NCBI GenBank assembly: GCA_011754535.1 | Contig: JAAQVN010000001.1 | Coordinates: 930,001 to 994,000 of the forward strand | Length of the DNA: 64,000 bases | Direction: 5' to 3' | Source: Enterobacter asburiae | GTDB lineage: Bacteria; Pseudomonadota; Gammaproteobacteria; Enterobacterales; Enterobacteriaceae | Shown here: in pieces, positions 42,433-51,984 of the stretch | Numbering within the stretch: the stretch's first letter is position 1 | How the letters are laid out: each line of letters starts with the position of its first letter | The notes under the pieces: generated by a model | What the model was told of the DNA's origin: nothing | What the model saw: the letters and a program-made list of their open reading frames with translations, nothing else | Databases searched by the model: none | Translations under genes and position numbers: made by a program

Positions 42433-44391
42433 TTAAGGGCAGCTATTATTGGCTGCATCCGACGCTCGCCATGCCCCCCACTCACCGCCGCGTCCCGGCT
42501 CCTCTTGTCCGGCATTGACATACCACTGATTCAGCCAGATTTTGCCGTTATGCGATACGCGGGTACATTTCACCGGGTAGGCTATGCGTGGGTTATACGC
42601 TTCTGCGTTGTCGTCAGGAATATCAGGTAATTGCGGTTTTTTCACCGTTACGGTGATCTTCTCTGCGCTCACGCTTCCGTCTTTGCCCGTGACGGTTAAC
42701 CAGTAGGTTGCTTCTCCGTCAGTATTAGCGGGAATGAGTGCCCGGACGGCAGGGCCTGAAAATTCACGTACCCAGCCTCCGGCCTGTTTCTCCTGTAGCC
42801 AGAATTTGCCTGTACTGTTTTTGTCGATGGTCCATTTCCAGGAGACGGCATTCTTGCTGGCGCTGCCGTCTAACTGATACGCCCGTGAGGAATCGGTCGT
42901 GCCGGTAACGGTAAAGCTTTCTCCTGGCACAGCCTTTACTTCCTCCTTATCTTCCTCTTTGAGTTCCATAATCCTGGCCACCGCTTTCGCCATATTTGGG
43001 TGAGTACCCACTTTCGCTGAATCGCCTGCCGCTAAAGATGTACCGGTTTCCTGCAGGATGGTACGCATCTGTTGAGGCGTGACGGTGATATTGTGAGCTT
43101 TTGCAATGGCCGACAGGCTGGCGACCACCCCTGCGATAATCGGGTTCGCGGAGGAGGTGCCGGAGAAACTTGAGGTATATTCCGCGTTTTTGATGCTATG
43201 CAAACCGCCATAACCCGTAGTAACCACATCCCAGCAGCCCCAGCTGGCGCTGGTCACGCGTGAACCATAGGTACTGAAAGAGGCTTTTTTGCCATTGTCA
43301 GCGCAGAATGCACCTGCGATGATCGCACCGGAATCCCGTTTTTTAACGTCAAATTTTCCGTTAAATCCAGCGTGATCGAGGTTGATATTGCCATTGCCTG
43401 CCGCCTCGATAACGTGCACACCTTTGTCCGTCAGCGCTTTAATCACGTCATAATAGGCAGGGGCGTTTTCCTGGGGGACATAGCAAGAGGAGGTACAGCC
43501 TGTCACATCCCCTCCGCCGGTCTGCATGCCAATTTGCACCACATCTCCTGCCTGGAGTCTGGGAATCATATTGTAGAGGTGATTGGCCTGCCATTTGACG
43601 TATCCCATACGAGCGTTCCACGTCAGGCCTTTGATGCCCGCATTGATATCTTTCGCCGCCATAATCCCGACGGAGCTGGTGTCGTGATCTTCGCCCGGCG
43701 TATAGCGCGTATCACCTTCATGGAAATCGATCGGCGGCAAATTCACATGGCTGGTATTCCACGCATTGTTTTCCATTGAGACCAGCGAAATGCCGCTTCC
43801 ATCGTGTCCTGAATACTGGCTCACGCTGTCGCGATTTACGCCACCCATGTAATAGCCGGGCCGTTTTTCATCTGGTGATTTGGTGTAATCCTGCAGTCCA
43901 CGAAAATCCGGGACGGTGGTCCGGTTGGGACTATTCAGGGCATAGCTCAGTCCGGAATAGGACGGCACGTCGGGAATGTTGACACCCTTCTCCAGCGACA
44001 CCGGCATGGATTCCGGGTAAGCCAGCTCAATATCTTGTCGCGTCGCCAGTTCATTAATTACGTTATTGATATATGCCGTGTCATATTGCTTATTGGCTGG
44101 CAGCGCTATACGTAAGTAACGATTAAAGCCATAGCGTTCATTAAGCGCATCCATCTCGCTTAATTCACTGCTGCGCAAATTATTTGCCGTAAATAACGGA
44201 CTCACAGACAGGGTACTGTCGCGTAATGAAAAGGGCGATGACTTATTGAGCGTCGTCCCGGGTTTTAATTTCACGATAATGGAGAGATACGAAGTGCCTT
44301 CCCAGGCTTGCTCGTGCGTGACGGAGTTCTGCGCAAAAGAGGGGGCACTCAGTAGTGCACAAATTAGCAGGGCCAGTCCAGTTTTATTCAT
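42433..44391 (-). CDS. Secreted subtilisin-like (S8) protease with PKD-like and chitin-binding modules
   Basis: A 652-residue exoprotease; the start at MNKTGLALLI (AAGGA site upstream) gives a signal peptide cleaved near residue 20. The N-terminal 120 residues look like a propeptide. The S8 domain (about 180-470) has His236 in GEDHDTSSVGIMAA, Asn333 in EAAGNGN and Ser413 in FSGTSSANP. At the expected Asp position the sequence is LVSMENNAWN, with Ser205 and Glu207 and no Asp. A PKD-like module (about 490-590) and a C-terminal CBM5/12-type module resemble those of the LPMO. It is divergent from the large adhesin gene. Confidence 0.9.
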   Translation of the reverse strand: MNKTGLALLICALLSAPSFAQNSVTHEQAWEGTSYLSIIVKLKPGTTLNKSSPFSLRDSTLSVSPLFTANNLRSSELSEMDALNERYGFNRYLRIALPANKQYDTAYINNVINELATRQDIELAYPESMPVSLEKGVNIPDVPSYSGLSYALNSPNRTTVPDFRGLQDYTKSPDEKRPGYYMGGVNRDSVSQYSGHDGSGISLVSMENNAWNTSHVNLPPIDFHEGDTRYTPGEDHDTSSVGIMAAKDINAGIKGLTWNARMGYVKWQANHLYNMIPRLQAGDVVQIGMQTGGGDVTGCTSSCYVPQENAPAYYDVIKALTDKGVHVIEAAGNGNINLDHAGFNGKFDVKKRDSGAIIAGAFCADNGKKASFSTYGSRVTSASWGCWDVVTTGYGGLHSIKNAEYTSSFSGTSSANPIIAGVVASLSAIAKAHNITVTPQQMRTILQETGTSLAAGDSAKVGTHPNMAKAVARIMELKEEDKEEVKAVPGESFTVTGTTDSSRAYQLDGSASKNAVSWKWTIDKNSTGKFWLQEKQAGGWVREFSGPAVRALIPANTDGEATYWLTVTGKDGSVSAEKITVTVKKPQLPDIPDDNAEAYNPRIAYPVKCTRVSHNGKIWLNQWYVNAGQEEPGRGGEWGAWRASDAANNSCP

Positions 44392-44725
44392 GTCAACGAT
44401 CGTCCTTATAAAATGCCATCCAGAGTATTGCGGGAACCATCCTGCCATGCGGGGAAATTCCCCTTAAGAAGAAGGTCAGCGATGAAATTGCGAGATGTCT
44501 GGCCCGTGTAGAGAATTTCCTGCTCCGGAAAATATAAGGCTGAAATTTGGCTGATGGATTTATGAGGTGGGCTGAAAAAATTGTTAATCATCAATGCATA
44601 AGTATTGAATTTAATAAGGAACGGAAAATCTCATGAACATCTCCTGAGTGCTGTATGGAGTTTAAGAATTATCTGGAACTTAATATCACTAACCAGGGAG
44701 TTTAATTAATAAGGGATGCGTCACA
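44392..44725. other. Divergent intergenic region between protease and adhesin genes
   Basis: This 334-nt AT-rich region separates two divergent genes and must hold both promoters. No RNA gene or additional frame with a credible ribosome site is seen. Confidence 0.5.
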
Positions 44726-47700
44726 ATGCCCGGTGTTTCATATTGTTCTTTACGTCAAAAATTATCCGTGTGGGTAATCCTCTTACATTATTTATTTTCC
44801 ATCTTTTTGCTTACGGTCCCTCCCGTCGCGCGGGCGCAAACTGAAACCCGTGCGACCGTTGAAAGCGAAAGCAATCAACCCCTGCGGGATAAAATGGCCG
44901 GCATATGGGGAAGCGCCCAACAAAACGGCGCGGGTGATGCCCTGCGCGGCGCGGCAAACAGCGAGGTAAATGCCGCATTAACGCAGGAGGTGGAAGCGTG
45001 GTTAAACCATACCGGCGGGAAAGCCCGCGTTACGGCAGATGTCGGTATTGGCGGGAGCGATAGTCGCGATTTTGGGCTGGACTATCTGTGGCCGGTTAAA
45101 ATCTGGCAACACGACATTCTGTTCACTCAGATGAGCGCACACCGCTGGAACGAGCGCGATATCCTTAACGTTGGCCTGGGCTGGCGACATACCTTTAACC
45201 CGCATTTGATGGCGGGTGGAAACCTCTTTTTCGATCAGGATGTCACGCGCCACCATAACCGAATGGGGGCGGGCGCCGAGCTGTGGAGCGATGGGATTCG
45301 TGCGTCCGCGAACTACTACCTGCCCCTGAGCGGCTGGCGTCATTCTGACGACAGCATGTTTAATGACGATCCCGACCGCTATGAACTGTATGAACGTGCC
45401 GCCCGCGGCTGGGATCTCAATCTGGAGACGGCGCTTTCACAGCACGTCGCGCTCAAAATGGGCTGGTTCCAGTGGTATGGCGACAAAGTGGACGTTAACG
45501 GCAGCCGCAGTGAGGCCAGCCGTAATCCTCACGGGCTTAACCTCGGGCTTAAGTGGCAACCTGTGCCGCTGGTGGGGGTGAGCGCGGAGCAGAGCATGAT
45601 CAGCGGCCAGCGGGATAACTTCTCTGTGGGACTCAATTTCCACTGGGAGTTTGGCCGCAAACTCTCCGAAATGCTGGCAAGTGAAAATGCGGCGGCTTTG
45701 CCATCGCTGATGCAGTCCCGCACAGAGTTCGTTACCCGTAATAACAACATCGTTCTTGCCTATAAGCAGGAAGAAAAAGACAGACGCCTCTATTTCAGCC
45801 CTACGGAAAAAACCACGCAGGCTGGCGTGCCGCTGCTTCATGCGGTGAAAGGTGGGCAGGGGGGCGTCATTCGCTACATCTCCTCTAACACGACGATCGC
45901 GACCGTGGAGCCGGGCAGCGGTCTGGTGAACCCAACGCATCGGGGCGATGTCACCATCACCGCGACGGAAACGTCACCTGTCGATCCGGAGCACGTGTTG
46001 AGTTCCGCCAGCTATCACCTGACCGTAACGCCGGGGGATTTTGCCCCTTCCGTTGAAGGCGTTGCCATTAAAGGGGACATGTCACCCGGCAAGATCCTGG
46101 AGGGAAGTTACCTCTATAAATCCAATGAAGGGGAAGATGAAGATCCCGAGCAAACCCTGCTGCGCTGGTATGACGCAGATTCAGGCGTAGTGCTCAAGGA
46201 AGGGAGTACCACCTATGAGGTGCAAACGCGTGATATGGCCCGCACAGTGATCTTCGAAGTCACGCCGGTCAACAAAAAAGGGATCGCGGGTGAGAGTGGG
46301 GCGGCGAAAGTTACCGGTAGCGCAACGATAACCGCCCTGCGTATCGATCATCTGCTTTCACCGGGCGAGATCCGTCGTGACGGCAGCGTGAAGTTCTTCG
46401 AAGAAAGTCACGGTGCGTTGCTGCTATTAGCCGAGGTAAAAGACAGTCAGGGCTCTCCGCTGACCGATCAGATGGTGTACTGGCAGAGCAGGAACTCGCT
46501 TGGCTCGTTGTCACAAAACAGTGTACGCACCGATGAGCACGGCCAGGCGCTGGTAAAAATAGAAAACATCATGGCGGATGGCGAGGATGAAATCACGGCC
46601 TCGTTGATCCCGCCTGCCGGGATCCAGAGCAAAGCCAGCGATAACAGTGTTCAGCAGGAGAAGATGGCGCTGGTTGTCGATTTTGCCCACCCGCTTGCCA
46701 TCCGCTTCGTGGCGTCTCCCGAGCGTGCAGAGGTTGCCACGGAAAATACGTTCACTATTGAAGTTACCGATCAGGATGGTAAGCCTCTGACGGTTGAAAA
46801 AAACGTTACGTGGAGCAGCAACGGTGAAACCCTGAGCGGCAAAACGGATAGCGAGGGAAGAGCATCCATCGCGCTCACCGCGCCGCAAAAAACAGCAGAT
46901 AAGTGGGTGGTGAATGCCACGGTGGATACCGTGAGTAGCCCGTCCGATCCCGTAAGCCTTGAACCGGGGCCGGTGGCAAAAGTGGTGCTGGAAGTCCCGG
47001 AAAACGCGGTTGCTGGCAGCGTGGATCAAACCGTCAGCGCGCAACTGTATGACCGGTTTGATAACACGGTTATCAGCCGTAAACAGGCTATCGCCTGGCG
47101 GATTGAAGGGAGCCAGTTCCGGGAAGCGCCCACCGGAGACAGCGATGAGCGCGGTATTGTCAGTGCAACCGTCGTGGTGCCTGAAAAAGCGCCATCGCAG
47201 GTGAAAGTCTACGCCGGTGATGAGCATAAGACTATCAATGTGAATGTCGGGAAGGTGGATCATGTCGAGCTGAAAGGCACGCCAGATACGCTGAATGCCA
47301 ATGGCAGCAGTACCTCTACTCTAACCGCCATCGCGCTGGATGAGCACAACAATAGCGTGTCGGAGGTTCCCGTGAAGTGGACCCTCATCACGCAGCAGTA
47401 TGGCGCGCTGAGTAAAACGATTGAAAAAACGGATGCGGACGGCAAAGCGACGGCCACGTTTACGACCGCATCAGCGGGGGGCAATGCGCTAATTGAGGTC
47501 GACATCGACGGCAAAAAACAAACGACGCAGCTGACGCTAAACGGTTACCCGATTATCCGCAGCATCACGCTGAATAAAACCGCCGGGCTGAAGGTCGGCG
47601 ACACGGTAAGCGTGGAAAAGGTGGACGTGGAGCAGAACGGCGGTGGCGAGGCGACGCTGAGCTACCAGTGGCATCGTGACGGTGGCGCGATCGATGCCGC

Positions 47701-50700
47701 CACGTCGGACAGTTATCGCCTGACGGAGCAGGACACGGGGGCGACCCTCTTTGTGGCGGTAACTGCCACCAACGCGGCCAAAAATGAAGGGTATAAGGCG
47801 TCGTCGAAAACGGAGCCGGTGGTCGGGAAGGCATCGACCGTGACGGTGAGCGCCAGCGCGGACAGCGTGGACGCGAACGGGCTTAACACCATCACCTACA
47901 CCGCCACGGCGAAGGACACCTTCGGCCGTGCGGTCGTGGGCGAGGCGATTACCTGGGATATCGACAAGCCGGAGCTGGTGAGCCGGGGAGAGGCCAGCGC
48001 TGTTACCGATCCGGAAGGCACGGGAACGATGACCGTCACCACGAAAAAGACCGGCGGAACCGTCACGGTGAGCGCCACGGTCAATGGTAAAAAAGGCGAG
48101 TCCGGCGCGGTGCTGAAAGGGATTCCAACAATTAAAAGCATCACCCTGAACAAAACCGCCGGGCTGAAGGTCGGCGACACGGTAAGCGTGGAAAAGGTGG
48201 ACGTGGAGCAAAACGGCGGCGGCGAGGTGACGCTGAGCTACCAGTGGCATCGTGACGGTGGCGCGATCGACGGTGCCACGTCGGGCAGTTATCACCTGAC
48301 GGAGCAGGACGCGGGGGCAACCCTCTTTGTGGCGGTAACCGCCACCAACGCGGACAAAAATGAGGGGTATAAGGCGTCGTCGAAAACGGAGCCGGTGGTC
48401 GGGAAGGCATCGACCGTGACGGTGAGCGCCAGCGCGGACAGCGTGGAGGCGAACGGGCTGAACACCATTACCTACACCGCCACGGCGAAGGACCGCTTTG
48501 GCCGTGCGGTCGTGGGCGAGGCGATTGTCTGGGATATCGATAAACCGGAGCTGGTAAGCCGGGGAGAGGCCAGCGCTGCTACCGGCGCGGAAGGCGCGGG
48601 AACGATGACCGTCACCACGAAAAAGACCGGTGGAACCGTCACCGTGAGCGCCACGGTTAACGGGAAAAAAGGTGAGTCCGACGTTGAGGTTTATGGCACA
48701 CCGTGGGTGACAGACCTGCATATCTCCGGCACACCGGAGGTGGGGCAGACCCTGAGGGCGGAATACACCTTCACGGCAAACGGGGCCGGTACGGATGCCT
48801 CCACCTGGCAGTGGCAGTGGAAGGAGGGTGAAGCATGGAAAAATGCTGAAGACGGAACGGCAAAAACCTTCACGCTACCGGACAGCTATGCGGGTTACAG
48901 CGTGCGGGTGGTGGTGACGCCGAAGGGCAGTAGTCACCCGTCGCTGACCGGGACGGTACAGGAGAGCCAGGCGGTGGCGGCGTACGGCGCCCCAGCGGTG
49001 GAGGGCCTGCGTATCTCCGGCACGCCGGAGGTGGGGCAGAACCTGAGAGCGGATTATACCTTTATGGCGAACGGAACCGGTGCGGATGCCTCAACCTATA
49101 TCTGGGCGAGGTACGAGAAAACCAGCTGGATGCCGATCGAGGGGGCCACCGATCGGGAATATACCCTCCGGGCCGAAGATGCGGGTTACAGCATTAAAGT
49201 GACGGTAATACCGAAGGGCAGCAGCCAGCCGACGCTGGCCGGCGCGGCCCAGCCAGGCCCCGCAGTGGATGTTTATGGCGCGCCCTCGGTGACAGATCTG
49301 CGTCTCTCGGGCACGCCGGAGGTGGGTCAGGCCTTAAGGGCAGAATACACCTTCATAGCGAACGGAACCGGTGCGGATGCCTCAACCTATATCTGGGCGA
49401 GGTACGAGAAAACCAGCTGGATGCCGATTGAGGGGGCCACCGATCGGGAATACACCCTTCGGGCCGAAGATGCGGGTTACAGCATTAAAGTGACGGTAAT
49501 ACCGAAGGGCAGCAGCCAGCCGACGCTGACCGGGACGGTTCAGAGCAGCCCGGAGGTGAACGCTTTTGGGGCGCCTTCGGTGACGAATCTTAGGATTTCC
49601 GGCACGCCGGAGGTGGGTCAGGCCTTAAGGGCAGAATACACCTTCACGGCGAACGGAACCGGTACAGATGCCTCAACCTATATCTGGGCGAGGTACGAGA
49701 AAACCAGCTGGATGCCGATCGAGGGGGCAACGGGTCGGGAATATACCCTTCGGGCCGAAGATGCGGGTTACAGCATTAAAGTGACGGTAATACCGAAGGG
49801 CAGCAGCCAGCCGACGCTGACCGGGACGGTACAGAGTAGCCCGGAGGTGAACGCTTTTGGGGCGCCTTCGGTGACGAATCTGAGGATTTCCGGCGCGCCG
49901 GAGGTGGGTAAGGTCCTCAGGGCTGAATACACCTATACGGCAAACGGAAGCGGTACGGATAACTCTACCTATATCTGGGGGAGGTACGAGAAAACCAGCT
50001 GGATGCCGATCGAGGGGGCAACCGGCCGGGAATATACTCTGCGGGCCGGAGATGCAGGTTACAGCATTAAAGTGACGGTAATACCGCAGGGCAGCAGTCA
50101 GCCACAGCTGCAGGGCGAGACACAACATAGCCCGGCGGTAGATGCGTATGGCGCGCCGACGGTGACGAACCTGAGTATTTCCGGTACGCCGGAGGTGGGG
50201 CAGACCCTGAGAGCGGATTACACCTTTACGGCGAACGGTACCGGTGCAGATGCGTCTACCTACATCTGGGGGAGATATGAGAAAACCAGCTGGATGCCGA
50301 TTGAGGGGGCAACGGATCGGGAATATACCCTCCAGGCCGGGGATGCTGGGCACAGCATTAAAGTGACGGTAGTACCGGGAGGCAGTACTCAGCCGTCGCT
50401 GCCCGGCGCGGTGCAGAACAGCCCGGCGGTAGACGTTTATGGTGCGCCTTCGGTAACAGATCTGCACATCTCCGGCACGCCGAAGGTGGGGCAGACCCTG
50501 AGGGCAGAATACACCTTCAAGGCAAATGGGGCCGGGACGGATGCGTCCATCTTCCAGTGGCAATGGCAGGACGGTGCTGCATGGAGGAATGCGGCAGGCG
50601 GCACGGCAAGTACGTTCACGCTGCCGGACAGCTATGCGGGCTATAGCGTGCGCGTGGTGGTAACGCCAAAGGGAAGCAGTCACCCGTTGCTGACCGGTGT

Positions 50701-51598
50701 GGCACAGGAAAGTCCGCCGATGGCAGCCTATGGTGCGCCAGTAGTGACGGGGCTACGTATTTCCGGCACGCCGAAGGTGGGGCAGACCCTTAGGGCGGAA
50801 TACACCTTCAAGGAAAACGGGGCCGGTACGGACGCCTCCGGCTTCCAGTGGCAGTGGCAGGACGGGGCAACATGGAAGAACGCCGCAGGCGGCACGGCAA
50901 GCACGTTCACGCTGCCGGACAGCTATGCGGGTTACAGCGTGCGGGTCGTCGTAACGCCGAAGGGCGCTGGCCAGCCGTTGCTGCCCGGAACGGTACAGAA
51001 TAGCCCGGCGGTAGCGGTATATGGCGTGCCGTCTGTGGTGGGGCTGAGGATCTCCGGCACGCCGGAGGTGGGGCAGACGCTGAGCGCGGAATATACCTTC
51101 ACGGCAAACGGATCGGGTTCGGATGCCTCCACCAGGCAGTGGCAGTGGAGGGATGGTCAGACGTGGAGAAATGTTGCAGGAGGCACGGCAAAAACGTTTA
51201 CGCTGCCGGACAGCTATGCGGGCTATGACGTGCGGGTAGCCGTAAAGCCTAAAGGTTCAGGGCAACCTGAGCCCGGCAATGAGGTCTTTAGTAATGCTGT
51301 TACCATAAGATCTAAGCCCGTGCCTTTCGTTACAAATTTGGGATACAGCGGCAAAACCGGGGCCTGTAACAGAATAACGGCAACCTACACTTATAATGCT
51401 AATGGCGGAGCATCTGAAGGCAACACTATATTTCAGTGGAAATGGGGAAGCACCGTCGTTTCCAACGTACAAGGCGTTACTTTAGGCTATTGGGGTGAGG
51501 TCACACTGTATGTGACGCCAGTAAATAAAGACGGTATCAGAGGTAAGACGGAATCAAAAACGTTTAAAAACACGGGCTCAAGTACCTGTGATTGGTAA
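44726..51598 (+). CDS. Giant inverse autotransporter adhesin (intimin/invasin family)
   Basis: A 2290-residue outer-membrane adhesin. It has a long signal peptide (about 1-37), an inverse-autotransporter beta-barrel (about 80-325: WLNHTGGKARVTADVGIGG, GGNLFFDQDVTRHHNRMGAG, ASANYYLPLSGW), then a passenger of bacterial Ig-like domains. The passenger holds two 192-residue repeats (about 940-1322) and nine 97-residue repeats (about 1323-2195). A terminal domain has two Cys (GACNRI and STCDW) that could form a disulfide, as in the C-terminal domains of invasin/intimin. No LysM is evident. Likely role: cell-surface or surface-substrate adhesion. The receptor is unknown. Confidence 0.93.
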   Translation: MPGVSYCSLRQKLSVWVILLHYLFSIFLLTVPPVARAQTETRATVESESNQPLRDKMAGIWGSAQQNGAGDALRGAANSEVNAALTQEVEAWLNHTGGKARVTADVGIGGSDSRDFGLDYLWPVKIWQHDILFTQMSAHRWNERDILNVGLGWRHTFNPHLMAGGNLFFDQDVTRHHNRMGAGAELWSDGIRASANYYLPLSGWRHSDDSMFNDDPDRYELYERAARGWDLNLETALSQHVALKMGWFQWYGDKVDVNGSRSEASRNPHGLNLGLKWQPVPLVGVSAEQSMISGQRDNFSVGLNFHWEFGRKLSEMLASENAAALPSLMQSRTEFVTRNNNIVLAYKQEEKDRRLYFSPTEKTTQAGVPLLHAVKGGQGGVIRYISSNTTIATVEPGSGLVNPTHRGDVTITATETSPVDPEHVLSSASYHLTVTPGDFAPSVEGVAIKGDMSPGKILEGSYLYKSNEGEDEDPEQTLLRWYDADSGVVLKEGSTTYEVQTRDMARTVIFEVTPVNKKGIAGESGAAKVTGSATITALRIDHLLSPGEIRRDGSVKFFEESHGALLLLAEVKDSQGSPLTDQMVYWQSRNSLGSLSQNSVRTDEHGQALVKIENIMADGEDEITASLIPPAGIQSKASDNSVQQEKMALVVDFAHPLAIRFVASPERAEVATENTFTIEVTDQDGKPLTVEKNVTWSSNGETLSGKTDSEGRASIALTAPQKTADKWVVNATVDTVSSPSDPVSLEPGPVAKVVLEVPENAVAGSVDQTVSAQLYDRFDNTVISRKQAIAWRIEGSQFREAPTGDSDERGIVSATVVVPEKAPSQVKVYAGDEHKTINVNVGKVDHVELKGTPDTLNANGSSTSTLTAIALDEHNNSVSEVPVKWTLITQQYGALSKTIEKTDADGKATATFTTASAGGNALIEVDIDGKKQTTQLTLNGYPIIRSITLNKTAGLKVGDTVSVEKVDVEQNGGGEATLSYQWHRDGGAIDAATSDSYRLTEQDTGATLFVAVTATNAAKNEGYKASSKTEPVVGKASTVTVSASADSVDANGLNTITYTATAKDTFGRAVVGEAITWDIDKPELVSRGEASAVTDPEGTGTMTVTTKKTGGTVTVSATVNGKKGESGAVLKGIPTIKSITLNKTAGLKVGDTVSVEKVDVEQNGGGEVTLSYQWHRDGGAIDGATSGSYHLTEQDAGATLFVAVTATNADKNEGYKASSKTEPVVGKASTVTVSASADSVEANGLNTITYTATAKDRFGRAVVGEAIVWDIDKPELVSRGEASAATGAEGAGTMTVTTKKTGGTVTVSATVNGKKGESDVEVYGTPWVTDLHISGTPEVGQTLRAEYTFTANGAGTDASTWQWQWKEGEAWKNAEDGTAKTFTLPDSYAGYSVRVVVTPKGSSHPSLTGTVQESQAVAAYGAPAVEGLRISGTPEVGQNLRADYTFMANGTGADASTYIWARYEKTSWMPIEGATDREYTLRAEDAGYSIKVTVIPKGSSQPTLAGAAQPGPAVDVYGAPSVTDLRLSGTPEVGQALRAEYTFIANGTGADASTYIWARYEKTSWMPIEGATDREYTLRAEDAGYSIKVTVIPKGSSQPTLTGTVQSSPEVNAFGAPSVTNLRISGTPEVGQALRAEYTFTANGTGTDASTYIWARYEKTSWMPIEGATGREYTLRAEDAGYSIKVTVIPKGSSQPTLTGTVQSSPEVNAFGAPSVTNLRISGAPEVGKVLRAEYTYTANGSGTDNSTYIWGRYEKTSWMPIEGATGREYTLRAGDAGYSIKVTVIPQGSSQPQLQGETQHSPAVDAYGAPTVTNLSISGTPEVGQTLRADYTFTANGTGADASTYIWGRYEKTSWMPIEGATDREYTLQAGDAGHSIKVTVVPGGSTQPSLPGAVQNSPAVDVYGAPSVTDLHISGTPKVGQTLRAEYTFKANGAGTDASIFQWQWQDGAAWRNAAGGTASTFTLPDSYAGYSVRVVVTPKGSSHPLLTGVAQESPPMAAYGAPVVTGLRISGTPKVGQTLRAEYTFKENGAGTDASGFQWQWQDGATWKNAAGGTASTFTLPDSYAGYSVRVVVTPKGAGQPLLPGTVQNSPAVAVYGVPSVVGLRISGTPEVGQTLSAEYTFTANGSGSDASTRQWQWRDGQTWRNVAGGTAKTFTLPDSYAGYDVRVAVKPKGSGQPEPGNEVFSNAVTIRSKPVPFVTNLGYSGKTGACNRITATYTYNANGGASEGNTIFQWKWGSTVVSNVQGVTLGYWGEVTLYVTPVNKDGIRGKTESKTFKNTGSSTCDW
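47543..48691 (+). repeat. Two tandem 576-bp coding repeats in the adhesin
   Basis: Two units beginning at 47543 and 48119 encode 192-residue blocks starting SITLNKTAGLKVGDTVSVEK and containing ASTVTVSASADSV. They are nearly identical in DNA, indicating recent duplication. The unit combines a four-stranded Ig-like module with a Big1-like module. Confidence 0.9.
48692..51310 (+). repeat. Nine tandem 291-bp coding repeats in the adhesin
   Basis: Units start at 48692, 48983, 49274, 49565, 49856, 50147, 50438, 50729 and 51020, exactly 291 bp apart with no indels. Each encodes a 97-residue Ig-like domain beginning near SGTPEVGQTLRAEYTF. Two sub-types alternate in blocks: units 1 and 7-9 carry the WQWQW/FTLPDSYAGYSVRV form, units 2-6 the YIWARYEKTSWMPIEG form. 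Confidence 0.95.
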
Positions 51599-51631
51599 GT
51601 AGGTTAATTCTTTCTGAGGTACTTTTGTAAA

Positions 51632-51653
51632 CAGGGGGGCATAAGCCCCCCTG
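51632..51653 (+). terminator. GC hairpin after the adhesin gene
   Basis: CAGGGGGGC / GCCCCCCTG with a 4-nt ATAA loop lies 34 nt after the stop. There is no T-run, so it may stop transcription with help or protect the mRNA 3' end. Confidence 0.55.
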
Positions 51654-51700
51654 AATCCTACCTGTCGAATATTTGTTTACGGAGTACAGGGATAAAATTA

Positions 51701-51961
51701 ATGAATAATGTTTATCCTGAAAAGCAAGCATCACTACTCATCGGTGATGCAGCCACGCATTTATCCTTGCAGGGTATTAATATTGATCATGTTTCGCTCA
51801 GTCATTACCTGAGTAAAAAACTTGAGTATGCCAGGCGTATTGATGATTGCTTGTATGCTGAGGTGATTGGTATTGCACTTGCAATGTTGAAGGAAAACGC
51901 CAGGCCAGCCGAACGGTTCTGTTATAACGATGAGGCGTGTCGCGATAAACCTGTCGCTTAA
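51701..51961 (+). CDS. YmgB/AriR-like small regulatory protein
   Basis: An 86-residue helical protein resembling the YmgB/AriR/YcgZ family of biofilm and acid-resistance regulators: the segment LLIGDAATHLSLQGINIDHV, then YLSKKLEYARRIDDCLYAEV, aligns by eye with E. coli AriR at the same spacing. In E. coli such proteins act on the Rcs phosphorelay through RcsC/RcsD. A GGAGTACAGGG ribosome site precedes the ATG. It lies between the adhesin and two small minus-strand genes. Confidence 0.55.
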   Translation: MNNVYPEKQASLLIGDAATHLSLQGINIDHVSLSHYLSKKLEYARRIDDCLYAEVIGIALAMLKENARPAERFCYNDEACRDKPVA

Positions 51962-51984
51962 AAGCATGGCGTGTTATTGCATTA

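Noticed and set aside
47537..48721. 394-codon open frame on the minus strand inside the adhesin
   Set aside because: It is antisense to a clear coding repeat array and its openness comes from the codon bias of the repeats; no ribosome site or family resemblance.
49673..50683. 336-codon open frame on the minus strand inside the adhesin repeats
   Set aside because: A shadow of the 291-bp repeats; it repeats with the same period and has no independent signal.
48692..51310. Regular repeats suggesting a CRISPR array
   Set aside because: The period is 291 bp, fully coding in one frame, with no spacers or cas genes.
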